Source: Marinilabiliaceae bacterium
GTDB lineage: Bacteria > Bacteroidota > Bacteroidia > Bacteroidales > Marinilabiliaceae
Length of the DNA: 64,000 nt
NCBI GenBank assembly: GCA_016933045.1
Contig: JAFGBR010000058.1
Span: forward strand, 1 to 64,000
Direction: 5' to 3'
Position 1 is the stretch's first letter; each line of letters starts with the position of its first letter. The notes below the pieces were generated by a model. The model worked only from the letters and a program-made list of their open reading frames with translations, was not told where the DNA came from and did no database searches. Below, piece by piece: positions 47,251 through 55,641 of this stretch. Both the position numbers and the translations under genes were made by a program.

Positions 47251-47264
47251 TGTTTACGCTTTCA
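47251..47264. promoter_or_regulatory. LacI/CRE-like site 3 (TGTTTACGCTTTCA)
   Basis: An imperfect dyad; its reverse complement, TGAAAGCGTAAACA, has the TG...CA ends and central CG of LacI-family sites. It is the site closest to the secreted-protein gene, 66 bases upstream of its start codon, and 73 bases downstream of site 2 (centre to centre). Confidence 0.45.
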
Positions 47265-47329
47265 TTTCTTTTTCTAAATTTATAAACCCTTTTAAAAAAA
47301 GTAATTTTTAATAACTAAACAGATTTATT

Positions 47330-50300
47330 ATGAGAAGAACAATTTTTACTTGTTTACTTTCGGCAGTAGCTCTGTTAGCTGGTTCAAGTTTGAGTTTTGC
47401 TCAAACACTGAAGCATGCTTACACGTTCGATAGCGATACTGCGACAAAGGCCTATGACACGGTGTCGATTAATCCTGTACATGGCACACTAAACGGATCT
47501 AAGATTTCTATTGCAGATGGTAGTTGTACTGTTGCCGGTTCTACAGCGTCTACTGATGGTTATGTTGCATTTGACGGTGCAGATTTGGCATTGTATTCTT
47601 ATTCTGCTATTACTATGGAGTATTATGTAAAAAGTGGAAATACTTTAAATAGTAGCTATACCATGATGGGTTATTTTGGTAATAACTTAGGTGGCGATAA
47701 ATGTTTGTGGTTTCAGCCAACTCGTAATGGAACTGAGTCTAGGGTTGAAGCCGATAATGGGTCATCAACTATTACAGCTGCTTTAAGTGGAGTTGAGGTT
47801 GATGATGGGGCATTACATCATGTTGTAGTTACGTTATCTTCATCTGCATTGCAATACTATTTAGATGGAATTCTTGTTGCAGAAAGTTTAACTAATGGAG
47901 CTGATTACATCAGTACACTTGATACCGTAGTTGCTCAACTTTTTAAAGGTCCTAGTGCATGGGGTGATAGGAATTATAATGGATCTATTGATGAGTTTAA
48001 TATTTATGAAGGGGTTATGGACATTACTACTGTTGAGAATAAAGCAATAGCTTATGGTGTTCTTGATCCAAACAAAACAGCTATTTTAACAGATCTTTCA
48101 GTTGCCGGTGCTGCTTTAACACCAGCTTTTAACCCTGCAACAAAAGAGTATGTAGTGGTTATTCCTGTTGATTCTACTCAATTAACAGTAGCTGCAACTC
48201 CTAAATGGACTGGTATTGTAACAGGTGATGGAGCTATTGATGTATCATCGGGTTCTGCAACTGCAACTGTTACTGTAACTTCTCAAGACAATAGCGCTTC
48301 AGATGTTTATACTGTTTATTTTGTATCATCGGTTAATGAGTTTATTCCATTGTACGATAATTTGGATAATCTTGTTCCTGACCCTGAAATTACAGACTTA
48401 ACTAAGTTTGCAGGATGGGGATCTAAGAGCATTAATGTGAACCCTGCTTTTGTTAAAACTGGTTTAACTAGTGGAAAAATAACCGGACAAAACGGTGGCT
48501 CTATTGATATTTTTGAATTTGAAAAACTTCTTAAACAAGGTAACTCTTATGAAGTACGTGCTATTGTTTATGTAGAAGGAACAGGAAAGTGCCAGATTGG
48601 TTTCGAAAACACAGGTAGTGGAGTTGTTTTAACTGAGTCTACTAAAACAAATGAGTGGGATACAATATCAGTTAAATTCACTGTTACTAACTTAGGTGAT
48701 GCTAATATGTGGTTCAATAATTGGGGCATTAGTGATGCCGATGATAATAATTACATTGACAGTTGGGAGATTTACCGTTTGCCTAAGAAAGTTGCTTATG
48801 TGACAGAGGCTAAAGTAATGGCGTCTAAAAATCAACCAGCAAATGATCCTATTGTTCAGATGTTAAATATGGATCCAAATATTGATGTAGAAGTAATGCT
48901 TGTTTCTAAAGACTCTCTTCAGGCCGATTTAAGTGCTTATGATGCAGTTGTTTTTCAGGAGCCTTTCTCGTCAAGTGGAAAAATTTGGACACCTGCTGGT
49001 TTAGCTGGTCTTGAATATATGACTGTACCATTTATTTATAATAAAGCTTATGCATTTAAAAATGGTAAAGCGGTTACTGATGCTGATTGTGGTGCTGTTG
49101 ACCCAGGTGCATTTTTATATTTGCAAGTCGATACATTGAAACAGGCTAATCCATTGTTTAAAGGAATTGCATTTGCAGGCGATTCAGTTAAATTATTTAA
49201 TGCTGGTGCTACTGATTTAGGTGCTGATGGTGCAAAAACTATGCAGTATGTAACTAAATTGGATATGTCGAATAACGCTACTTTATTAGGTATGATTAAG
49301 GGTGCTGTTTCGGCTGCCGATACTTCTATTTGTCTTAACGATATTCCTGCCGGTACTGTTTTAGGAACTGCAGATACTTTGAAAGCCCGAATGATTGCAA
49401 TTTCTCAAAATTATGGTGCTATCTGTAACGATGGTAACATGACAGAAGCAAACTTAACTCTTTGGAGAAATGCAATATATAGTGCAGCCGGTTTGGAAGA
49501 TGAGATTCCTGCTACTCCGGTTTATAATTCAATATCTGTTAGTTTAAGTGCAAGTGCTGGTACATTTAATTACGATAATGCTACTAACTACGCGTTAACA
49601 CTTCCTGTTAATTCAACAGGTGCTGAGTTAGTTGCAAGACCAAAGAGCAGTGGTGGTGTTGTGATTCCTGAAATTTCAGGTTTAACAAACGGAAGTTATG
49701 CTATGTACGATGTTATAGCCTACTCACCTATTGGATACGACTCTGTTGTTTACAATGTTGCTGTTCACGTTCAGGATGCTGAAGAGGTAATGTACTTAAG
49801 TGCAAATTCTAATGGAGTTGTGGCTAGTGCAAAACAACTTGATATAAGACCTTATGAAGCATTGGTAGATGCTGGTTATTCTGTAACATTTGCTAAAAAA
49901 GGTTTGTTAGGTTTAGAAGCTCAACCACGAGATACTTTTGATTATTCTCCTTATTCAGCATTGATTATTGCTGCAGGTGAATCGTCAAGTAATATTTTAG
50001 TATATGCTCAGGATGGTTATCAAATTCCTTGTGTTAATATGCAAGCTGATGGACCTAGAAAAACTAAGTGGGGTTGGATTACTACAGATAAAGATGATAA
50101 CATTGAAATGAATGTTACTAAAGTTTATTCTGTTATTGATTCTATTAAGATGATGGTAACTAACACAAATCATTATATTACTAATGATTTCCAGGTTAAA
50201 GAGATGATTCAATGGAATAATGGTACTCCTGATTCAGCTGATTGGTCTGGTAGAGAAATTAAGTCATATAACTTGTCGACTGCTGTTCCTACTGCTGTTG

Positions 50301-50764
50301 CACTTGGTCGTATTGCAGCTGATGGAACTTCATTGAATAGCTGGTATGCTATTCCAGAAGGATCAGTATTAAATACTCGTTATAAAGATGCTAGTAATGC
50401 TTCTTTATACAAGTTGTTGACTACAACTAACAGAATTGTTCATTTAGGTATATATTCTGATGGTTTATTGTATGCAACACCAGAAGGAGCTACTATGTTA
50501 GTGAAATCGGTAGAATGGATATTAGGTGCTAACTTAGAGGCTATTGACACTCCAAGTGAAGTAGGTGGTGTTCAGGTTGCTGCTCAGGCTGGTGCAATTT
50601 TAGTACAAGTTGCTGCTAAATCAACTGTTGCTGTTTATACAATTGATGGTAAGGTAGTTTCTCAGCAAGTTGTTGAACCAGGCGTTACTACTATCCCTGC
50701 TCAGGCTGGTGCTTATGTGGTAAATGTTGATGGTGAAGCCGTTAAAGTTATGGTTACTGAATAA
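47330..50764 (+). CDS. Large secreted LamG/ThuA-like multidomain protein
   Basis: A 1144-residue exported protein with a signal peptide at residues 1-24 (SSLSFAQ). Modules in order: a LamG-type lectin domain (about 27-245, DGALHHVVVTLSSSALQYYLDG); a cadherin-like beta-sandwich (about 250-330); a CBM-like jelly roll (about 345-480, GNSYEVRAIVYVEGTGKCQI). A Rossmann-like module with ThuA flavour comes next (about 487-730, KVAYVTEAKVMASK). A second linker strand precedes another such module (about 825-1070, VMYLSANSNGVV). The last 70 residues are a type IX-like sorting domain (AVYTIDGKVVSQQVV). No catalytic site is clear. It may bind polysaccharide at the cell surface. Codon choice (GCT, ACT, GTT) is more biased than in neighbours. 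Confidence 0.8.
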   Translation: MRRTIFTCLLSAVALLAGSSLSFAQTLKHAYTFDSDTATKAYDTVSINPVHGTLNGSKISIADGSCTVAGSTASTDGYVAFDGADLALYSYSAITMEYYVKSGNTLNSSYTMMGYFGNNLGGDKCLWFQPTRNGTESRVEADNGSSTITAALSGVEVDDGALHHVVVTLSSSALQYYLDGILVAESLTNGADYISTLDTVVAQLFKGPSAWGDRNYNGSIDEFNIYEGVMDITTVENKAIAYGVLDPNKTAILTDLSVAGAALTPAFNPATKEYVVVIPVDSTQLTVAATPKWTGIVTGDGAIDVSSGSATATVTVTSQDNSASDVYTVYFVSSVNEFIPLYDNLDNLVPDPEITDLTKFAGWGSKSINVNPAFVKTGLTSGKITGQNGGSIDIFEFEKLLKQGNSYEVRAIVYVEGTGKCQIGFENTGSGVVLTESTKTNEWDTISVKFTVTNLGDANMWFNNWGISDADDNNYIDSWEIYRLPKKVAYVTEAKVMASKNQPANDPIVQMLNMDPNIDVEVMLVSKDSLQADLSAYDAVVFQEPFSSSGKIWTPAGLAGLEYMTVPFIYNKAYAFKNGKAVTDADCGAVDPGAFLYLQVDTLKQANPLFKGIAFAGDSVKLFNAGATDLGADGAKTMQYVTKLDMSNNATLLGMIKGAVSAADTSICLNDIPAGTVLGTADTLKARMIAISQNYGAICNDGNMTEANLTLWRNAIYSAAGLEDEIPATPVYNSISVSLSASAGTFNYDNATNYALTLPVNSTGAELVARPKSSGGVVIPEISGLTNGSYAMYDVIAYSPIGYDSVVYNVAVHVQDAEEVMYLSANSNGVVASAKQLDIRPYEALVDAGYSVTFAKKGLLGLEAQPRDTFDYSPYSALIIAAGESSSNILVYAQDGYQIPCVNMQADGPRKTKWGWITTDKDDNIEMNVTKVYSVIDSIKMMVTNTNHYITNDFQVKEMIQWNNGTPDSADWSGREIKSYNLSTAVPTAVALGRIAADGTSLNSWYAIPEGSVLNTRYKDASNASLYKLLTTTNRIVHLGIYSDGLLYATPEGATMLVKSVEWILGANLEAIDTPSEVGGVQVAAQAGAILVQVAAKSTVAVYTIDGKVVSQQVVEPGVTTIPAQAGAYVVNVDGEAVKVMVTE

Positions 50765-50777
50765 TCATATTCTCTAT

Positions 50778-50815
50778 AAAAAAAAAGGCTGTCTTTTTAG
50801 ACAGCCTTTTTTTTG
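50778..50815 (+). terminator. Terminator of the large secreted protein gene
   Basis: A 17-base stem including A-T pairs (50778-50794 with 50799-50815) and a TTTT loop, GC core AGGCTGTC, followed by a T run. It starts 14 bases after the stop codon. Confidence 0.95.
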
Positions 50816-50884
50816 TTTTAATTTTTATTTAAATGCTATTTGATATGTACATATAATATGTTGGTTAATTTCGATGTAATACAG

Positions 50885-50915
50885 TCTGTTTGCAAAAAAG
50901 TAATTTTTATCTTTG
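50885..50915 (+). promoter_or_regulatory. Promoter of the cstA-like gene
   Basis: TCTG at 50885-50888, a 19-base spacer, and TATCTTTG at 50908-50915, a perfect -7. The inferred start is near 50922, about 23 bases before the ATG. Confidence 0.6.
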
Positions 50916-50944
50916 GAGTTTAATTAATATTCTTTTGCGTATCA

Positions 50945-52375
50945 ATGATTACTTTTATTTTATCGATAGTTGTTTTAATATTGGGTTATTCGATATATGG
51001 AAAATATGTCGAAAAATTAGCTGGTGCAAATAATGCGAATATTACTCCGGCAGTTAAAATAAACGATGGGGTTGATTTTTTAGTTTTACCTACATGGAAG
51101 GTATTTACTATTGAGTTTTTGAATATTGCCGGTTTAGGGCCTATTTTTGGAGCTGTTTTGGGTGCTATGTACGGCCCGTTAGCTTATGTTTGGATTGTGT
51201 TTGGTGCTATTTTTTTTGGAGCTGTTCACGATTATTTTTCGGGTATGTTATCCATTAAGCATAATGGAGCCAGTATTCCCGAAATTGTTGGCCATTATTT
51301 AGGAAAACCAGCATTGGTTATTTTAAGGATATTTACACTTATATTGCTTGTTTTTGTTGGTGTTGCTTTTGTGTCGGGGCCGGCAGAACTACTCGATAAA
51401 TTAACCGGAGGTGGAATGGTATATTGGATATATGGTATTTTTGCTTATTATTTAATTGCTACACTGCTGCCCATTAATAAAATAATTGGTAAGATTTACC
51501 CGATATTTGGAGGCTTTTTACTATTAATGGCTCTTGGTATTTTTATAGCCATTGTTTACCTGTGGTTTTCGGGTCAGTTAGATATTGTTGAGTTAACGGT
51601 TGTTTCGATGAAAAATTATCATCATAATCCCGATCAAAACATTCTTTTTCCAATGATGTTTGTTGTTATTTCGTGTGGGGCTATTTCGGGCTTTCATTCT
51701 ACCCAGGCGCCAATGATGGCTCGTTGTGTTAAGAAAGAAACAGATGGTCGGCGGGTTTTTTATGGAGCGATGATTGCAGAAGGAATTGTTGCTTTGATTT
51801 GGGCAACGGCTGCAATGAACTTTTTTGGAGGCCCCAACGGCTTAAATGATGCAAATTATAATGGAATGGGGCCTGCTGTTATTGTCGATTCGATTAGTAA
51901 AAGCTGGCTTGGTACATTTGGTGCTATTGTGGCAATAATTGGTGTGGTTGTTTGTCCTATTACTACAGGCGATACTGCATTTCGTAGTGCAAGGCTTATA
52001 GTAGCTGATGCTTTTAAAATTCCTCAGGCAAGTATAGTAAAACGACTGTTAATAAGTATTCCCCTTTTTGTAGTTGGTTTTACTCTTTCAAAGATAGAAT
52101 TTTCTGTTATATGGAAATATCTCGGATTATCGAACCAAATTCTTTCGGTAATTGTGTTGTGGACTATAGCTGTATATTTAAAGATTAACAAAAAGAACCA
52201 TTGGTTAGTATCTGTTCCGGCAGCTTTTATGACTTCGGTGTGTATAAGTTATTTTCTTGTTGCTCCTAATGTTGCAGGCGGTATTGAGATGAATGAAAAA
52301 TATGGCATTTTAGCTGGAATTGTGGTAAGTTTAATATTGCTTTTATATTTTGCTTTTTACCATAAAAATAAATAG
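50945..52375 (+). CDS. CstA-family carbon starvation transporter
   Basis: A 476-residue integral membrane protein with about 12-14 helices. Family features: ILGYSIYGKYVEKLAGA at the start, DFLVLPTWKVFTIEFLNIAGLGPIFGAVLGAM, HDYFSGMLSIKHNGASIPEIVG, and SGFHSTQAPMMARCV. The protein belongs to the short form; E. coli CstA has about 700 residues. CstA proteins import pyruvate or peptides under carbon limitation. It is probably transcribed with its own promoter, followed by a histidine kinase gene 70 bases downstream. Confidence 0.93.
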   Translation: MITFILSIVVLILGYSIYGKYVEKLAGANNANITPAVKINDGVDFLVLPTWKVFTIEFLNIAGLGPIFGAVLGAMYGPLAYVWIVFGAIFFGAVHDYFSGMLSIKHNGASIPEIVGHYLGKPALVILRIFTLILLVFVGVAFVSGPAELLDKLTGGGMVYWIYGIFAYYLIATLLPINKIIGKIYPIFGGFLLLMALGIFIAIVYLWFSGQLDIVELTVVSMKNYHHNPDQNILFPMMFVVISCGAISGFHSTQAPMMARCVKKETDGRRVFYGAMIAEGIVALIWATAAMNFFGGPNGLNDANYNGMGPAVIVDSISKSWLGTFGAIVAIIGVVVCPITTGDTAFRSARLIVADAFKIPQASIVKRLLISIPLFVVGFTLSKIEFSVIWKYLGLSNQILSVIVLWTIAVYLKINKKNHWLVSVPAAFMTSVCISYFLVAPNVAGGIEMNEKYGILAGIVVSLILLLYFAFYHKNK

Positions 52376-52445
52376 CTATTAAAGTGTTGTGCTTGTGGTA
52401 TTTTTGATTTAGGCGTTTTGAAAAATGCTTGTTTAAATGTAAAAA

Positions 52446-54038
52446 ATGAAATCCGTCAGTCGTAGCGTTCAATTTTTATTTGTGTTATATTTTCTTGTAT
52501 TTGTTCCGATTGATGTGGTTGGTCAGGTGTTTAATGAAAAACATTTTAATGATTTAGATAGTTTTTTTTCAACTTCTTTTTTTAAAGATGATTATTTTAC
52601 TTATGAAGGTAAAAAAGGATGGATGGCATTTCAATATGATTCAATTATTAATAAGAAAAAGCAAAATGTACCTTTGTATTTTACAATGCTCGAAATTAAT
52701 GGTGAGAGAGTTGATGTTGGCAGTTGTAATGGACGAGAAATAAGTAATAATGCTCAAGTATTGAGTTATAAAAATCGATTGGATTTATCCAGTGATGAAC
52801 GAAATTTAAAAATTGGTTTCTCTGCACTTGATTTTTCATTAACCAATGCAATTCAGTACTTCTATAGACTTTTGCCCCATAGTGATAAATGGGTGTCGTT
52901 AGGGACTAATAACCTTGTTGTATTAAATAATTTACAACCAGGTGAATATGAATTGGAGGTTGGTGCTACGTATAGTGATTTTAATCATTTTATTAATAAG
53001 CAATCGTTAAAAATAAATATTAACACTCCTCATTGGCCAAAAATTTGGTTTGTTGGCTTCATTTTATTATTTGGCTTAATTATAATTTTCCTGATAGGAA
53101 GAGTTAGGTTTGTACGCCTTAGAGTAGAGAAAAAATCGTTAATTGAAAGACTTAGAGAGTCGAATAAGAAAGTCGATATTCAAAAACGTGAAATTGAAAT
53201 TCAGAGAAATATAGCTATACACCATAGGCAATTATTATCGGAGCAAAAAGTTATAATTGAGTCATTGACTAACGATATGAATTGTAAAATTAATGAACGA
53301 ACACGTCATCTCGAAATAGCAAAAAACAGAGCAGAAAACTCTGATCGTTTAAAATCGTCATTTCTTTCTAATATGTCACACGAAATCAGAACCCCAATGA
53401 ATGCTATCATTGGTTTTTCCGATTTACTTATAGACCATGCCTTTACTGAAGAAGAGAAATTGAATTTTGTACAAATGATTCGGATAAATGGCGATTATCT
53501 GCTTAGTTTGTTAAACGATATTATTGATATCTCAATGATTGAATCGGGGAATCTCAAATTAAATCTTTCCGAATTTGATTTAACAGCTTTTATTAACGAT
53601 ATTTATTTGTCGTGTCAGGGTAATAAATATTTTATTGATAAAAAAGATAGAATAGAAATTTTCTATTCTATACCTAATAGCGCAGTTATAATATATTCCG
53701 ACCATGTGCGATTAACACAGGTTCTATTAAATCTAGTTAATAATGCTATAAAATACACAAATGAAGGGATTATTAGATTTGGTTTTGAGGCGAATAGCGA
53801 TAATGTTTTGTTTTTTGTTCACGATACAGGAGTAGGTTTAACAAATGAAGAACAGAAGACTATTTTTGATCGATTTACAAGGTTTAATGCTGATGGTAGG
53901 CTAATTGACAGGGGAAATGGATTAGGTTTAACTATTTGTAAAAACCTTATCGAAAACATGCAGGGAAGAATATGGGTTGAATCGAAAAAAAATGAAGGAT
54001 CGTCATTTTTCTTTAGGCTGCCTTTTACTTATTGTTAA
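52446..54038 (+). CDS. Membrane sensor histidine kinase
   Basis: A 530-residue kinase with a signal peptide (about 1-26). A periplasmic domain ends in a Y_Y_Y-like strand set (LQPGEYELEVGATYSDF). A membrane helix (about 197-217) and a coiled coil (about 225-300) follow. The HisKA box FLSNMSHEIRTPMNAIIGF carries His312. The HATPase_c domain (about 410-528) contains QVLLNLVNNAIKYTNEG, VHDTGVGLTNEEQ and GNGLGLTICKNL. There is no receiver domain. It follows the CstA-like gene and may sense the same nutrient state, but this is only context. No beta-propeller is present, unlike in the LytS-type sensor. Confidence 0.9.
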   Translation: MKSVSRSVQFLFVLYFLVFVPIDVVGQVFNEKHFNDLDSFFSTSFFKDDYFTYEGKKGWMAFQYDSIINKKKQNVPLYFTMLEINGERVDVGSCNGREISNNAQVLSYKNRLDLSSDERNLKIGFSALDFSLTNAIQYFYRLLPHSDKWVSLGTNNLVVLNNLQPGEYELEVGATYSDFNHFINKQSLKININTPHWPKIWFVGFILLFGLIIIFLIGRVRFVRLRVEKKSLIERLRESNKKVDIQKREIEIQRNIAIHHRQLLSEQKVIIESLTNDMNCKINERTRHLEIAKNRAENSDRLKSSFLSNMSHEIRTPMNAIIGFSDLLIDHAFTEEEKLNFVQMIRINGDYLLSLLNDIIDISMIESGNLKLNLSEFDLTAFINDIYLSCQGNKYFIDKKDRIEIFYSIPNSAVIIYSDHVRLTQVLLNLVNNAIKYTNEGIIRFGFEANSDNVLFFVHDTGVGLTNEEQKTIFDRFTRFNADGRLIDRGNGLGLTICKNLIENMQGRIWVESKKNEGSSFFFRLPFTYC

Positions 54039-54162
54039 TGACAATTAACAATAAGTAATGTGATTGCATAAATAATTATTATCAGATTTATTGGTCGATT
54101 GTTCTTTATGTTTTATATTCACCTACTAAAAAAAATTAGTAATCCACTAAAGTTAAAATATT

Positions 54163-54774
54163 ATGCAAAGCAAGCTTCAGGATTTAACTGATAAGATTTA
54201 TAACGAGGGAGTTCAGAAAGGTAAAGAAGAGGCGAAGGTAATTATTGATAATGCAAATAGTGAGGCTGAAAAAATTATTGAAACAGCTAAATTAAAGGCA
54301 TCTGAAATTGAGGCTGAGGCAAAATCAAATGCATTAGAGATAAAGAGAAATATTGAGGCTGAAATGAAATTGGCAGCTAATCAGGCAACTAGTTCTATTC
54401 GTCAATCGGTTGCCGATATGATTACGATGAACATTCTTGCTCCATCGGTAAGTGAAGTTTTTGCCGATAAATCTTTTATGAAATCGTTAATTGAAAAAGT
54501 TGTAAAAGGATGGCTTGCATCTGGTCAAATGAATATGAAAATTATTTTAGCTGAATCAGATAGAGATGAGATGGAATTTTTTTTCAAAAATAGTTTGGCT
54601 GCCGAATTAAATAAAGGAGTGAGTGTAGAATTTGATAATCAAATTGATTCAGGATTTAAAATTGGACCTGATGATAATAGTTATCTAATAAGTTTTAGTG
54701 ATGACGATTTTATCAATTTTTTTAAGGCTTATCTCCGTCCTAAAACAATTCAGTTATTATTTGAGCAGAAATAA
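54163..54774 (+). CDS. V/A-type ATPase subunit E
   Basis: A 203-residue peripheral-stalk subunit. The N-terminal half is a long charged coiled coil (GKEEAKVIIDNANSEAEKIIETA, AEAKSNALEIKRNIEAEM), and the C-terminal half is the globular domain that contacts the catalytic head. It is the first gene of the operon; the next gene starts directly after its stop codon. A TATGTTTT element (54107-54114) is a weak promoter candidate. A stalk partner (G/H) is not encoded in the window. Confidence 0.9.
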   Translation: MQSKLQDLTDKIYNEGVQKGKEEAKVIIDNANSEAEKIIETAKLKASEIEAEAKSNALEIKRNIEAEMKLAANQATSSIRQSVADMITMNILAPSVSEVFADKSFMKSLIEKVVKGWLASGQMNMKIILAESDRDEMEFFFKNSLAAELNKGVSVEFDNQIDSGFKIGPDDNSYLISFSDDDFINFFKAYLRPKTIQLLFEQK

Positions 54775-55641
54775 ATGATTGAAAGAAATTATTATTGTTT
54801 GGTTGCCGGGTTACCCGATTGGGTTATTGACGATAAAAAGTTGCCGGTATCTGCTATTGTGTTTCGTAATTATTTGAGCGAAGAGTTACATCCTGCCGAT
54901 TATAAACTTGTTCAGTTATTGTTTTTGCCTTTTGATCATAAAAATATCATCAGCTTAATTTATAATAAAAATGATGAGTTTGATGAGAGAGGGCTTTATA
55001 CAAAAGAGGAGATATCATATTTGCTTGATAAGAAAGAACTTGAAATGGGGTTAAGTATAAATTTCCCCCGTTATATAGTAGATGTGGTAAGTGATATTTT
55101 GTTGTGTGACAAGGAAATAAATGAATATGAAGCCGGACATATATTTGTCGATAGCTATTATAGTTATGTGTTACAGGTAGGTAATTCTTTTATCCAAACA
55201 TTTGCTTCGTACGAAATAACAGTAAGAAACATTTTTGCTGCCTTAAATGGACGAAAGTTTGATGTTAATTTCGAAAATGATTTGATTGGCCATGATGTTG
55301 TTACAGAAGCACTTAAAAAAAGTCGTTCGCGCGATTTTGGATTAGCAACTGATGTTGATAATCTTGATTTGTATTTTCAAATTTTTGAAATGTCAAATAT
55401 TTTAGATCGAGAGATGAAGCTCGATACATTAAAATGGGCATTTATTGATGAGATAACCTTTTTTGATTATTTTAATATCAATAAGATATTAGGGAGTGTT
55501 GTAAAATTGTTGATTGCCGAGCGCTGGTTTAACCTTGATGCGGAAAAAGGCAAACAATTATTTGAACAATTATTGAAAGATTTGGAAACCAGTTATGAAT
55601 TTCCCGAAGAATTTAAATTAAGTCATGGAAAGAAGAGATAA
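54775..55641 (+). CDS. DUF2764 protein in V/A-ATPase operon (possible subunit C counterpart)
   Basis: A 288-residue, mainly helical protein with the DUF2764 opening YYCLVAGLPDWVIDDKKLPVS. The body contains paired helices (FIQTFASYEITVRNIFAALNGRKFD and WAFIDEITFFDYFNINKILGSVVKLLIAERW). The operon has no recognisable subunit C (the rotor-ring adaptor), and this gene occupies the place where C would be expected. The helical layout and NIFAALNGR motif also recall subunit C/d. That assignment is inference. It starts immediately after the subunit E stop, and its end overlaps the subunit A start by 17 bases. Confidence 0.85.
   Translation: MIERNYYCLVAGLPDWVIDDKKLPVSAIVFRNYLSEELHPADYKLVQLLFLPFDHKNIISLIYNKNDEFDERGLYTKEEISYLLDKKELEMGLSINFPRYIVDVVSDILLCDKEINEYEAGHIFVDSYYSYVLQVGNSFIQTFASYEITVRNIFAALNGRKFDVNFENDLIGHDVVTEALKKSRSRDFGLATDVDNLDLYFQIFEMSNILDREMKLDTLKWAFIDEITFFDYFNINKILGSVVKLLIAERWFNLDAEKGKQLFEQLLKDLETSYEFPEEFKLSHGKKR

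Noticed and set aside
47041-47329. Small protein-coding gene before the large secreted protein
   Set aside because: No frame longer than about 30 codons has coding character here; the region is promoter and operator DNA.
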